This document shows positions 34,132 to 44,181 of a stretch of 64,000 nt of DNA, in pieces (positions within the stretch are counted from its first letter, which is position 1; the number at the start of each line of letters is the position of its first letter). The notes under the pieces were generated by a model. That model saw only the letters and a list, made by a program, of their open reading frames with translations. It had not been told where the DNA came from and searched no databases. Position numbers and translations under genes: made by a program. Source of the DNA: Lachnospiraceae bacterium (GTDB taxonomy: Bacteria > Bacillota > Clostridia > Lachnospirales > Lachnospiraceae); NCBI GenBank assembly GCA_902363675.1, contig CABJAV010000004.1, forward strand, positions 1 through 64,000, written 5' to 3'.

Positions 34132-35202
34132 ATGACAGAACTTGGAAAAGAATATTTTGGACCACTGTGGAAATATGTTGCCGATGAAAAAATTACGGAT
34201 GTCGATTACAACGGCAGGGAAATATGGCTGACAAATACGGAAAACATGCGGTATCGCGCGAATCCGGAGTACATAAAAGAGTTTATTACAGACAATTTTA
34301 TTGAGCAGTTTACCCAGCGGATTGCCAATGTCGTCAGCCGGCAGTTCAACAAGCAGAATCCGCAGCTTGAAGCGGAGACAAGCGAACTGCGGGTGACCAT
34401 TGTTCATGAATCGGTGGCCCGTTCCGGCAGGACGATAAGTATCCGCAAAACACCGCCAATCATTCGCCTTACAGAAGAAAAGGCAGTACAAGAGAATTTT
34501 TGTGAAGAAAAAATTTTAGCGTTGCTCATCAATTGTGTCAAGAATCGCTGCAATATGATTTTTTGCGGAATGCCGGGAATCGGCAAGACAGAGTGTATCA
34601 AATTTTTTTCGCAGTATATTCCGCAGAATGACCGTGTGATCACAATCGAAGACACAATGGAAATCCGTTATTCGGCAACCAATCCGGGAAAGGATTGTGT
34701 AGAGATGCGTGTGCAGGCGGGAAGGTTTGATTATGCGGATGCCATCAAGTCGAGTCTCCGGTTGAATCCTCGCTGGATTATGCTTTCGGAGGCTCGTTCG
34801 AAGGAAGTAAAATATTTGTTAGAAAGCTGGTCGACGGGTGTCTGTGGAATGACAACGTTACATACGGACGATGTGCGCAACATACCGGATCGGATTCTTA
34901 ATATGCTTGAGAATCGCGTAGATGCGGATCGACTGGAAAATACCTGTTATCAGGCGATGGATGTCGGAGTATTGATCCGAAAACGCATGAATGAACAGCA
35001 ACAGGTGTATCGGTATATTGATCAGGTATGCTTTTTCTTAAGAGAGGGATGCGAGAACAAAATCGTGATGATTGTGGAGGATGGAAAACTTGTGTTAGAA
35101 CAGCTGCCGGAGGTGTTGCAGGCACAGTTTGCTAAAGATGCGATTATAGATCCGTTTTCCTATGAGAAATCAGACTGCCGGAAAGAGGCAGGCGATGATT
35201 GA
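34132..35202 (+). CDS. Tad/CpaF-type secretion ATPase
   Basis: A 356-residue type II/IV secretion ATPase of the CpaF/TadA group. Walker A is GMPGIGKTE, the Asp box ITIEDTMEIRY, Walker B IMLSEAR and the His box GMTTLHTDD. It powers assembly of Flp-type pili in the Tad system. Its ATG directly follows the stop of the first Flp-like gene. The N-terminal part is shorter than in classical CpaF. Partner genes downstream are a single TadB/TadC-like platform gene and small membrane proteins. No prepilin peptidase or secretin is in the window. Confidence 0.88.
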   Translation: MTELGKEYFGPLWKYVADEKITDVDYNGREIWLTNTENMRYRANPEYIKEFITDNFIEQFTQRIANVVSRQFNKQNPQLEAETSELRVTIVHESVARSGRTISIRKTPPIIRLTEEKAVQENFCEEKILALLINCVKNRCNMIFCGMPGIGKTECIKFFSQYIPQNDRVITIEDTMEIRYSATNPGKDCVEMRVQAGRFDYADAIKSSLRLNPRWIMLSEARSKEVKYLLESWSTGVCGMTTLHTDDVRNIPDRILNMLENRVDADRLENTCYQAMDVGVLIRKRMNEQQQVYRYIDQVCFFLREGCENKIVMIVEDGKLVLEQLPEVLQAQFAKDAIIDPFSYEKSDCRKEAGDD

Positions 35203-36593
35203 ATTATTGGTAATTGCCGGATTGTACACACTGCGTCTGTTGCTCAAAATGCAGTGGATGACAACGGTTATATTCGGATTATACATGCTGGTACGTGTGC
35301 GTATTTACCGTAAACGTTTTCGACAGATTAAGGAACAGAAACTTCGCTTTGAAGAAGCCTGTGAGTATATGGACACCTTTTTGTATGCATTTGTCAAAGA
35401 AGGAAAAGTGGAACGGGCATTGACGGATGCGCATCAGGTACTGGGGAATGGTCCCATGCGGGAGGCAGTCGAGGAAGGACTCGACCATCTGTATATGGTA
35501 TATGGTGTACGATGACAGCCAGACGGATATTATGCGAGGTGCTTTAGGAAGAATCGACAGAGAGTATCCCTGTGAGCGTATCCGGACGATGCACGATTTC
35601 GCTGTGCATGTGGAAAGTTACGGAGGAGCGATCGATACTTCTGTGGATTTGCTTTTGAGGGACAAAAGCCGCTGGGAAAAGCGCATACACATTACGATGA
35701 AAGAACGGCAGAAGATGTTTATGGATGTTGTATTATCGATTGTAGCATCACTTCTGATTTGTGCAATGATTTTGTATTTGCCGGTTGGAAGTGTGGATAT
35801 CGGCGGGAATATGGCATCTCAGGTACTTACGTTTATTGTGCTGCTGCTTGACGATTGGATTTTTGCTCAGGCACAGAAATATCTTATGGTGGACTGGTTG
35901 CAGCTTGATGGCGTAAGACAGGAGACTAATCGGCAGAAAGTGGAACGATATTATCTTTATGATGCAAAAAAGGAACGGAAGCTTTCTGTGGTTATGGCCG
36001 GTATCTGTGGAATACTGACCGCCTGGGCTTTGTATGCCGGACAGCAGGTGTGGGCAGCGGCAGGGATGTTTCTGACTCTTTTTATGGTAAATCAGCATCG
36101 CATAGGGAGAAGGCTGGCAACGAAGAAACTCATAAAAAATATCAAAAGTGCTTTTCCGGTATGGCTGATGGATATTGTTTTATTATTACAGAGTGAAAAC
36201 GTACAGATGGCGCTTGTAAAATCGCAGGAGCATGCACCGCTGGTATTGGAACGGGATTTGGAAATTTTAAATGACCGTTTGCAGATTGCACCGGAATCGC
36301 CGGAACCATATCATGCTTTTATGCAGGAATTTCAGATCCCGGAAGTTCATTCTGCAATGAGCATGCTCTATGCCCTTTCTATGGGCAATAGCGATCGCGC
36401 AGACCAGCAGGTGGGAGAATTGATCACAAGGAATCTTTCCATGCAGGATGCGGTGGAAACGGAGCGGCTGCACAATCGCAACAGTGGATTGTATCTGCTG
36501 TTTCTTGCACCGGTAGTTACCGCTTCTCTTAAACTTCTTGTGGATATGGCATTATTTATGTTGACGTTTCTGCAGTCTTCCGGGATAGGATGA
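35195..36593 (+). pseudogene. TadB/TadC-like platform protein, interrupted by a 7-bp tandem duplication
   Basis: The reading frame beginning at ATG 35195 (8 bases inside the ATPase end) stops at 35515. The rest continues in another frame to 36593. The break lies at a TATATGG TATATGG tandem repeat (about 35490-35505). Removing one 7-base copy restores a continuous 463-residue protein through HLYMVYDDSQTDIMRG. The joined protein has an N-terminal helix pair, a first T2SSF-like segment (EACEYMDTFLYAFVKEGKVE, HDFAVHVESYGGAIDTSV), central helices, and a second TadC-like segment (FPVWLMDIVLLLQSENVQMAL) with a C-terminal helix. It looks like TadB and TadC fused. It may be a recent knockout, a reversible slip or a sequencing error. 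Confidence 0.75.
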
Positions 36594-37012
36594 GGAAAAA
36601 TGCAGACGAGCTGTGGAGGAAAAATGTGGGACAGATAATGAAATTGTATACTGCGCTTTTTTTGATGCTTATTATGGCGGTATCTGCAATGGGAATCGTA
36701 ACAGCGCAGGTCAGATTGATTCAGGTACAGAATCTGCATAAGTCTATTGTAGCGGAAGTGAAAGGAAGCAATTGTGACAGGACAGTGATAGAGTCCTGCT
36801 TTGATAGGGCACAAAATACAGAGTGCAGTCTGATAATTACTTTCTATAAGAAAAAAGGAAAAATCGAAAAATACGCGGATGCACAAAGGCTGCCGGAAAA
36901 AATAGCAGAGGTAGAAATCGTAAAAATCGAAATGGAGATGCCAGTGCGCTTTCCTGTATTTGAAATATATAGAAAAGAGAAAATCGTAAGTTATGTCATG
37001 ATGGAAATTTAA
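36590..37012 (+). CDS. single-helix protein of the Tad-like locus (pseudopilin-like)
   Basis: A 140-residue protein whose ATG overlaps the platform stop (ATGA). One N-terminal helix (about 18-40) is followed by an outside domain with two cysteines (SNCDRTVIESC) and basic patches. Size, topology and position fit TadE-like or DUF4320-like minor pilins, but no motif proves it. It is probably cotranscribed with the ATPase. Confidence 0.55.
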   Translation: MRKNADELWRKNVGQIMKLYTALFLMLIMAVSAMGIVTAQVRLIQVQNLHKSIVAEVKGSNCDRTVIESCFDRAQNTECSLIITFYKKKGKIEKYADAQRLPEKIAEVEIVKIEMEMPVRFPVFEIYRKEKIVSYVMMEI

Positions 37013-37051
37013 AGCGTATGCTATTGACATAGAAAAGAAAGGAATTTATGT

Positions 37052-37162
37052 ATGGGAGAAATCATTGAAGAATATGGGGGAAGTCTTGGAATTCTGATCA
37101 TGGGATGCGGAATTTTGAAAATTTTTCAGCAGGCTTTATGTATATTAGGGAGGATGGCATGA
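37052..37162 (+). CDS. Flp-pilin-like mini-protein 2
   Basis: A 36-residue protein starting MGEIIEEYGGSLGILIMG, matching the E-Y-G-G plus helix pattern of the protein at 33952. AAAGGAA lies about 8 bases upstream. Its stop overlaps the next start (ATGA). Very short, so the call depends on the family resemblance. Confidence 0.5.
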   Translation: MGEIIEEYGGSLGILIMGCGILKIFQQALCILGRMA

Positions 37163-37299
37163 GAGAAGTTTGCAAAGAATATGGAAATGTCCTGATTGCA
37201 ATGACGGGAACTTTTCTGTTTCTGGCTGTAGCAGAAACGTTTATACTTGGGAAAAACGGTGTCATAGCGCTTTTAATACGGACTTATATGGGAGGATAA
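37159..37299 (+). CDS. Flp-pilin-like mini-protein 3
   Basis: A 46-residue protein starting MREVCKEYGNVLIAMTG, with the same E-Y-G start followed by one helix. GGGAGG stands 6 bases before the ATG, which overlaps the previous stop. The in-frame ATG at 37105 lies inside the previous gene and lacks a site. Confidence 0.55.
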   Translation: MREVCKEYGNVLIAMTGTFLFLAVAETFILGKNGVIALLIRTYMGG

Positions 37300-37300
37300 A

Positions 37301-37498
37301 ATGAAAGAAATAATGGCACAGTATGGAAGCGTACTGATTGCTACAGTAGTGTGTATAGGTGTTCTTGGATTGTTGTGTCAGGTTCCGTTTGCGGAAAGAA
37401 AGGGCCTTTTTTCTGGAGTTGGTGTATATATAGAAAAACAGATGGATCATGCAGAAAAAGAAAATTTAGTGTTTGACAGTTATTGGAGAAAAAAATGA
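37301..37498 (+). CDS. Flp-pilin-like mini-protein 4
   Basis: A 65-residue protein starting MKEIMAQYGSVLIATVV, with one helix and a charged outside tail (IEKQMDHAEKENLVFD). It starts right after the previous stop with GGGAGG upstream and overlaps the next gene by four bases. Confidence 0.6.
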   Translation: MKEIMAQYGSVLIATVVCIGVLGLLCQVPFAERKGLFSGVGVYIEKQMDHAEKENLVFDSYWRKK

Positions 37499-37668
37499 AA
37501 AACATACTACTGGGAATAATAGGAAGTCTTATTTTGCTGAATACCACATGTATCTGTCTGGAACTGTTGAAGTACAGTGCCTGCGTTAATGAACGGGAGC
37601 AGGCACTGTCACAACAGCTGTTAGAATATACGGAGGGACATTGGAGCATAAAACAGCCAGTGCTCTAG
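37495..37668 (+). CDS. small membrane protein ending the Tad-like locus
   Basis: A 57-residue protein with an N-terminal helix (ILLGIIGSLILLNTTCICL) and a short outside tail. The ATG at 37495 overlaps the previous stop (ATGA). It lacks the EYG motif. Its last codons form one arm of a terminator shared with the converging CorC-like gene. Confidence 0.5.
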   Translation: MKNILLGIIGSLILLNTTCICLELLKYSACVNEREQALSQQLLEYTEGHWSIKQPVL

Positions 37669-37687
37669 GAATGAGTACTGGCTGTTT
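37651..37687. terminator. bidirectional terminator inside two converging genes
   Basis: AAACAGCCAGT (37651-37661) pairs perfectly with ACTGGCTGTTT (37677-37687). It has T-rich flanks for + transcription and A-rich flanks upstream for - transcription. The two stop codons overlap within the loop. Confidence 0.8.
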
Positions 37688-38954
37688 CTTTTGTTTCGTC
37701 TGATTCCGGAAGTCTTACATAAACACGTTCAATACGGTTTTTATCCATACGATCAATGCGCAGGAGCACATTTTCGTCTGTAATTACGATTTCATTTTTT
37801 TCCGGAAGATGATCCAGAAGTTCCAAGCAATAACCGCCCATTGTGTCGTAATCATCGGAAGTAAAGTGAACACCTAAGGCATCACTGACATCTTCGAGAT
37901 TGGCAGAACCTAATACATAGTATTCCCGTTCGTTGATTGCTACGATGTCGTCTTCCTCATCCGCATCATACTCGTCGCGGATCTCACCGACAATTTCCTC
38001 TAACAGATCTTCTAAGGTAATCAGTCCGGCAGTCACACCGTACTCATCCAGAACGATAGCAAGAGAAATAGAGGATTTGCGCATTTCCAAAAACAAATCT
38101 GCAGTGTTCTTATGTTCATATGTAAAATATGGTTCACGAAGCATGTTGCGTACAGAAAAATCTTCGGTATCATTTTGCAGAAGAAAATCTTTCATATTGA
38201 TGATTCCGATTACATTGTCCGTAGAATCCTCGTAGACAGGAATACGCGTAAACATATCCTCGCGAAATACGTCGAGTACTTCCTGATAGGTTGCGTCCAC
38301 CTGAACAAATGTCATATCAATACGTGGAACCATGACCTCTTTGGCCTCGGCATCGCCAAAATCGAACAGATTATGAATCATATCACGTTCTTCATTTTCG
38401 ATGACACCAGTCTCCTGACTGACATCTACAATGGTGCGAAGCTCTTCCTCGGTCATCTGTGCATTTGCATCGTTTGGATTGATGCGAAGCAGAAACAAAA
38501 GACCTAAGGACAGTTTATTGACTACAAAAATGACAGGGGTCAGAATTTTCATCAGAAAACCGATAGCTCCGGCAATATGCAGTGCCAGTTGGTTGGCTTT
38601 GATTGTTGCCATCGTCTTTGGTGTGACTTCACCGAAAATTAAAATCAAAAGCGTCAGAATACCGGTTGCAATACCGGCACCGAAACTTCCGAAATACTTG
38701 ATTGCAAGTGAAGTTGCAAGCGAAGAAGCCGAAAGATTGACAATATTATTTCCAATCAGAATTGCGGAGAGCATCTTTCCGGAATCGTCCGTAACGCGCA
38801 GAACCCTGTCTGCCCGTTTATCTCCGGATTCAGCCAGGGTACGCATACGTATTTTGTTAACCGTTGTTAAAGCGGTCTCTGCCGAAGAAAAGAAGGCAGA
38901 GAGCATTAAAAGTACAACTAAAAATATTAATTGTGGTATATCACTGGGGCCCAA
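37665..38954 (-). CDS. CNNM/CorC-type transporter-like protein (DUF21-CBS-CorC)
   Basis: A 429-residue membrane protein of the hemolysin-C-like/CNNM family. The DUF21 membrane domain with three or four helices (about 8-185) holds SAFFSSAETALTTVNK and GEVTPKTMA. Next is a CBS pair (about 205-330; VMVPRIDMTFVQVDATYQEV, SLAIVLDEYGVTAGLITLED), then the C-terminal CorC/HlyC domain. Members take part in Mg2+ or other divalent-ion export and homeostasis. It converges on the Tad-like locus. Confidence 0.9.
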   Translation of the reverse strand: MGPSDIPQLIFLVVLLMLSAFFSSAETALTTVNKIRMRTLAESGDKRADRVLRVTDDSGKMLSAILIGNNIVNLSASSLATSLAIKYFGSFGAGIATGILTLLILIFGEVTPKTMATIKANQLALHIAGAIGFLMKILTPVIFVVNKLSLGLLFLLRINPNDANAQMTEEELRTIVDVSQETGVIENEERDMIHNLFDFGDAEAKEVMVPRIDMTFVQVDATYQEVLDVFREDMFTRIPVYEDSTDNVIGIINMKDFLLQNDTEDFSVRNMLREPYFTYEHKNTADLFLEMRKSSISLAIVLDEYGVTAGLITLEDLLEEIVGEIRDEYDADEEDDIVAINEREYYVLGSANLEDVSDALGVHFTSDDYDTMGGYCLELLDHLPEKNEIVITDENVLLRIDRMDKNRIERVYVRLPESDETKETASTHS

Positions 38955-38999
38955 TAAAATTCACCTCATATATTTTCTATAAATTTCTACAGAATCAAT

Positions 39000-40460
<1,461 letters not shown>

Positions 40461-40663
40461 CTAATTTCCTCGCTTTCTTCTTTTATGTAATTATAATTGT
40501 ATTAACATTAGCAAAATAACGAAATGGTGTCAAGGGATGCAAAGTGCATTATTTCTTATAAAATAGCGGTCGTTTTCTTATAAATAAAAATAGGAAAATC
40601 TTTCATTCACAAATCCAAAAATATGTGTTATCATTTTAATTATATATGGATATTTTTTAATGC

Positions 40664-40705
40664 AGGGCAAGGGAGCCACACTTAGGACTTTCTATGCCCT
40701 TTTTA
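40664..40705 (+). terminator. terminator-like hairpin in the hisA leader
   Basis: AGGGCA (40664-40669) pairs with TGCCCT (40695-40700), then five T. guaB is divergent, so no upstream + gene needs a terminator. TTATCA-N17-TATTTT (40628-40656) could be a promoter just in front. Attenuation of hisA is possible but unproven. Confidence 0.45.
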
Positions 40706-40822
40706 AAAATGTATCAAGTTTGCGAAGAAAACTTGATATGTAGCGTCAGCCCCCGCCGAAGGCGACTTTAAATGGGCTGATGTTCAAAATGTATCAAGTT
40801 TGCGAAGAAAACTTGATATGTA
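40706..40822 (+). repeat. compound palindromic leader element, copy 4 (hisA)
   Basis: TATCAAGTTT / AAACTTGATA (40712-40738), linker TGTAGCG (40739-40745), TCAGCCC / GGGCTGA (40746-40780) with an inner CGCC-gaa-GGCG hairpin, then the first hairpin again (40792-40818). The flanking 37-base direct repeat (40706-40742 and 40786-40822) is perfect. The ribosome site follows 6 bases later. Confidence 0.8.
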
Positions 40823-40838
40823 ACAGAAGGAGAAAATA

Positions 40839-41645
40839 ATGGAGTTTCGACCATGTATTGACATTCACAATGGAAAAGTCAAACAGATTGTTGGCAGTTC
40901 CTTAAAAGACCAGGGCGATTTCGCAACAGAAAATTTTGTTTCTGAGCAGGATGCTGCATTTTATGCAAGACTCTATCAGAGTCAGAACATCCGGGGGGGA
41001 CACATTATTTTGCTGAATCCGAAGCAGAGCGAATTTTATGAAGCAACAAAGGCACAGGCGATAAAAGCACTTGGTGCATATCCGGGGGGGCTTCAGATAG
41101 GCGGCGGAATCAATGCGGAAAATGCCCCGGAATTTATTGAAGCAGGCGCACAGGCAGTCATTGTTACTTCCTACGTATTTAAAGACGGCTGTGTCAATTA
41201 TGAAAATTTAGACAAAATAAAGAAAGCCGTTGGTAAGGAGCATCTGGTTTTGGATCTTTCCTGCCGTTACCGCAGTGAGCCGGGGAAGGACAGCGGATAT
41301 TATATTGTAACTGACCGCTGGCAGAAATATACCGATGAGATGGTGACGCCGGAGCTTTTGGATGAATTATCCGGATATTGTGTGGAATTTTTAGTGCATG
41401 CAGTAGATGTGGAAGGAAAAGCAAATGGAATCGAGAAGCCTCTGGCAAAACTTCTGGGTGACTGGGGTAAAATTCCGATTACATATGCCGGCGGAGTGCA
41501 CAGCTTTGAAGATCTAAAGGAACTGGCAGACCTTGGAAGTAACCATCTGAATGTTACAATAGGAAGTGCGTTGGATATTTTCGGGGGCACGATGCCGTAT
41601 CAGAAAGTATTGCAGGAAATTTCAGATTTAAATAAAAAACCTTAA
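40839..41645 (+). CDS. hisA: HisA, eukaryotic-type ProFAR isomerase
   Basis: A 268-residue TIM-barrel isomerase that converts ProFAR to PRFAR in histidine synthesis. CIDIHNGKVKQIVGSSL, the NFVSEQDAAFYARLYQ segment, LQIGGGINAENA, VLDLSCRYR and YAGGVHSFEDLKEL match the fungal His6/plant HisA branch more closely than the ordinary bacterial HisA (which begins IPAIDL). It stands alone, away from other his genes. AGAAGGAG precedes the ATG, and the leader contains the compound palindrome. The mobile element starts about 90 bases downstream. Confidence 0.88.
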   Translation: MEFRPCIDIHNGKVKQIVGSSLKDQGDFATENFVSEQDAAFYARLYQSQNIRGGHIILLNPKQSEFYEATKAQAIKALGAYPGGLQIGGGINAENAPEFIEAGAQAVIVTSYVFKDGCVNYENLDKIKKAVGKEHLVLDLSCRYRSEPGKDSGYYIVTDRWQKYTDEMVTPELLDELSGYCVEFLVHAVDVEGKANGIEKPLAKLLGDWGKIPITYAGGVHSFEDLKELADLGSNHLNVTIGSALDIFGGTMPYQKVLQEISDLNKKP

Positions 41646-41731
41646 TTTTGATACCTACAATTCTTTAACACCTAACTGGTATTATAAAGTGTTACGATAA
41701 AATCCGCAATGCCTTGATTTTACTACAGTTT

Positions 41732-41819
41732 TGGCAAGTGAGCTTTCCCTTAGACTTTCCCTTATGTTATATCCTTTTCCCTTGTGTTACGACACCTCAT
41801 AAGGGCAAAAACAAGGGAA
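41732..41819. repeat. left end (attL region) with integrase-type repeats
   Basis: It contains TGGCAAG (41732-41738), three TTTCCCTT repeats (41744, 41756, 41776) and one copy of the 26-base direct repeat (41794-41819) whose partner is next to the integrase gene. Confidence 0.6.
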
Positions 41820-41924
41820 GCAAAATCCGGTAACAGCTAATAACATTATATAAATCACATAATCGGCTGGAACTGGTCAAGATGCTTCTACAACTGAAAC
41901 AGATAAGAGAAAGGACTTTGCAAT
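41820..41924 (+). other. leader of the small left-end gene
   Basis: About 100 bases with no ORF. ACATTATATAAATCACATAATCG is AT-rich promoter-like sequence but no convincing pair of boxes is seen. An AGAGAAAGGA stretch lies before the ATG at 41925. Confidence 0.3.
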
Positions 41925-42167
41925 ATGAATATCGTTCATGCAGAATATAATAAATATCACAACATCATAGACATCAATTATTACAATGGCTACATACTTC
42001 GGATTGACTGTGGCAAGGCAGAAGATGGATTGATTACTACTCCTAACTCTCAACGAATGTTGGATGCACTGGCGATTGACAATCCACTAGAATATGCCCG
42101 TTTGTATCTTGATTCAGAAATGCAAGATTGGGTGAATGCGATGAATATGGAATGGTATAGCACTTGA
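41925..42167 (+). CDS. small mobile-element protein (DUF6061-like)
   Basis: An 80-residue acidic protein (YNGYILRIDCGKAEDGL, LDALAIDNPLEYARLYLDSE, DWVNAMN). Its pattern resembles the DUF6061-type small proteins often carried by Firmicute conjugative elements; this match is from memory and is moderate. GAGAAAGGA precedes the ATG. Function unknown. Confidence 0.5.
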   Translation: MNIVHAEYNKYHNIIDINYYNGYILRIDCGKAEDGLITTPNSQRMLDALAIDNPLEYARLYLDSEMQDWVNAMNMEWYST

Positions 42168-42254
42168 TAAAAGAACATAAAAATGAGAAGAAATCTGTCA
42201 AAAGTATTTCTATAAAATACGATATTTCTTTAGCCCTTCCATAAATAATGAAAT

Positions 42255-42300
42255 AGAGCCGATAACTCACAATCGAAATAACGAGTGATTCATCGGCTCT
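42255..42300. terminator. stem-loop between converging genes
   Basis: AGAGCCGAT pairs with ATCGGCTCT, with a second inner TCAC/GTGA pairing. It lies between the small + gene and the - strand cargo operon, so it is probably a two-way terminator, although T-runs are weak. Confidence 0.55.
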
Positions 42301-42347
42301 ATATTTTATGGTTATGGATATCATGAGTATCGCTTTATATGCAATTG

Positions 42348-42710
42348 CTATTTTGTTAATTCCCAATATTTATGACCCATAAAGAAGATTGTTAATTCGT
42401 TTTGATCTACTTCTATCTCAAAATTCACGCTATTATCTCTCTGTTCCACAAAAATCATATTTGAGGAAGATATGCTATATAATGCATTGCCACAGGTAAT
42501 ACCCAATTCGGGCATATCTTTGTTTACAACAAGTCCTCCATTTTCTTGAAAGGTAAACACTTCCTCTGCATTTGCATTCTTCCATGTACCAATAATATTT
42601 TTTTTATTCTGAATGTGCTTTATTTTTCCAACACATACAACGATAAGTATAGCTACACTTACAATTAAAGCAATGCCTACAACACTCTTTGCCAATTTCT
42701 TTTTATTCAA
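42348..42710 (-). CDS. small membrane-anchored lipocalin-like protein
   Basis: A 120-residue protein with an N-terminal membrane helix (VVGIALIVSVAILIVVCV) and a beta-rich outside domain (IIGTWKNANAEEVFTFQENG, NELTIFFMGHKYW). It is reminiscent of the lipocalin-like/DUF5640 group, in which GTW and F-E-NG are typical. It is the last gene in the leftward cargo cluster, 138 bases after the preceding one. An immunity or sensing role is possible but not shown. Confidence 0.5.
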   Translation of the reverse strand: MNKKKLAKSVVGIALIVSVAILIVVCVGKIKHIQNKKNIIGTWKNANAEEVFTFQENGGLVVNKDMPELGITCGNALYSISSSNMIFVEQRDNSVNFEIEVDQNELTIFFMGHKYWELTK

Positions 42711-42848
42711 TTTCTATTATCTCCATTTTTAGTTTCTTTAAGATTGAATGATTCCATATTGCTTAATTCAGTATCTCCATGAATTTCTAACATTGATACG
42801 CTTCTCACAGGAAATAGAATAGGAGAGATTCATTCATAAATAATTAAA

Positions 42849-43532
42849 TCATTCATACTTACCTGAATTTGTAATGTTTTTCCATATTTTCTCATAATTA
42901 TCTACTATAGTTTTTTCTGAGGTCAAAAATGCAAACATAGATATACTTGAATAGAGAGTTTCCGCCGAATCAAAAACCACACAACTTTCATCATGAGTTA
43001 GATTTCTCTTTGAATATATTTCCGATACAGGCATAAATGAATTTTCTTCCTCTTTGGTGTATTTATACCCATCAATACATCCTAGATTTTTTAAAAATAT
43101 TAAATAAGTATCTTCGGTCTTCAGATATTGCCATCCGTTAGTGTAAAATTCTTCACCTCTAACAAATGATACAGGTTCTATAATGTAAATACAGTCACCT
43201 ACTGAAAGATTAGCAGAATTATCCTTATAGATTTCCTCTATTTTTACCATTGTTTTTGTTGATCGTAAACTCATTTCACGAGAATTTGTTACAGTTATAC
43301 GAGCTATTAAAGAAGAATCTTTTTCCATATCATCCAATGAGTAATTACTTTCATTGTTAAAGTAAGAAGTTTTCTGCCCTCCTGTATAGAAAATTTCCAT
43401 AGCTGTATTTTCTGATAAAGCAATATCAGGATCATGAACCCCTGTAGTTGTTTTTATCCCAGTCTTTCCATAGAATAAGGCTGTCACCATACAAATGATT
43501 ACAACACAGATAGTTAATACAAATTTCTTCAT
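42849..43532 (-). CDS. exported cargo protein, paralogue-like to the lipoprotein at 46668
   Basis: A 227-residue protein with an N-terminal hydrophobic segment (VLTICVVIICMVTALFYG) and an outside domain. SSLIARITVTNSREM...TMVKIEEIYKDN...LSVGDCIYIIEP...YLIFLKNLG parallels DYVFVAKVVSC...YTIQVLENIKGE...DKPIPIVKQGG...YIFLAYAQ in the lipoprotein at 46668, so both share one beta-rich fold. Its start overlaps the ABC ATPase stop by one base, showing translational coupling. It may protect against or assist the exported product. No lipobox is clear. Confidence 0.55.
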   Translation of the reverse strand: MKKFVLTICVVIICMVTALFYGKTGIKTTTGVHDPDIALSENTAMEIFYTGGQKTSYFNNESNYSLDDMEKDSSLIARITVTNSREMSLRSTKTMVKIEEIYKDNSANLSVGDCIYIIEPVSFVRGEEFYTNGWQYLKTEDTYLIFLKNLGCIDGYKYTKEEENSFMPVSEIYSKRNLTHDESCVVFDSAETLYSSISMFAFLTSEKTIVDNYEKIWKNITNSGKYE

Positions 43533-44176
43533 TACATCAACTCCTTAATTTTACCAAATTCCATGCATATCTTCTCATCCGCTAATATTTCAATATCTTC
43601 TTTATTATGGCTTGTCAGTATAGTAATGGTATCATTCTTTTTTTCTTCCAATATACGTTCACGAAATAAATCAATGCTATGCTGATCCAATGCGTTAGTT
43701 GGCTCATCCAAAAGCAAAATTTTTGGATGTTCCATCAGTGCTTGACAAAGAGCTAGTTTTTGACGCATTCCTAATGAATATTTATTTACTTTTTTCTTTG
43801 ATTTGGGATCAAGACCAAAGTATATCATTATTTCATATATTTCTTCATCTGATACAATTCCTTTTATATTGGAAAGCATTTTCAAATTTTCAAATCCTGA
43901 ATACATACTCCAAAAAGAAATATTTTCAATAACAGCTCCTAAATCTGGTAAAACATCCATATCTTTATGTAATGCCTTGTGATTATATTTTATGTATCCT
44001 TTGTCTGTATTTATAAAACCTGCAATGGCTCTGAGTAGCATTGTTTTACCTGAACCATTTTTACCATATATTCCATATATTTTACCAGATTCAAATGTAT
44101 AACTGATATCATCAAGCACTTTTTCACCTTTAATTGACTTTGAAATAGATTTTACATATAAATTCATGGATATCAT
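43532..44176 (-). CDS. ABC transporter ATP-binding protein of the agrD operon
   Basis: A 214-residue ATPase: Walker A GKNGSGKTM, signature YSLGMRQKL, Walker B ILLLDEPTNALD, switch His in TSHNK. The signature has SLG in place of SGG, common in small bacteriocin and lantibiotic immunity ATPases. It should pair with the two permeases just upstream. The most likely task is export of, or protection from, a product of the same operon; that is inferred from context. Confidence 0.8.
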   Translation of the reverse strand: MISMNLYVKSISKSIKGEKVLDDISYTFESGKIYGIYGKNGSGKTMLLRAIAGFINTDKGYIKYNHKALHKDMDVLPDLGAVIENISFWSMYSGFENLKMLSNIKGIVSDEEIYEIMIYFGLDPKSKKKVNKYSLGMRQKLALCQALMEHPKILLLDEPTNALDQHSIDLFRERILEEKKNDTITILTSHNKEDIEILADEKICMEFGKIKELM

Positions 44177-44181
44177 TCACC

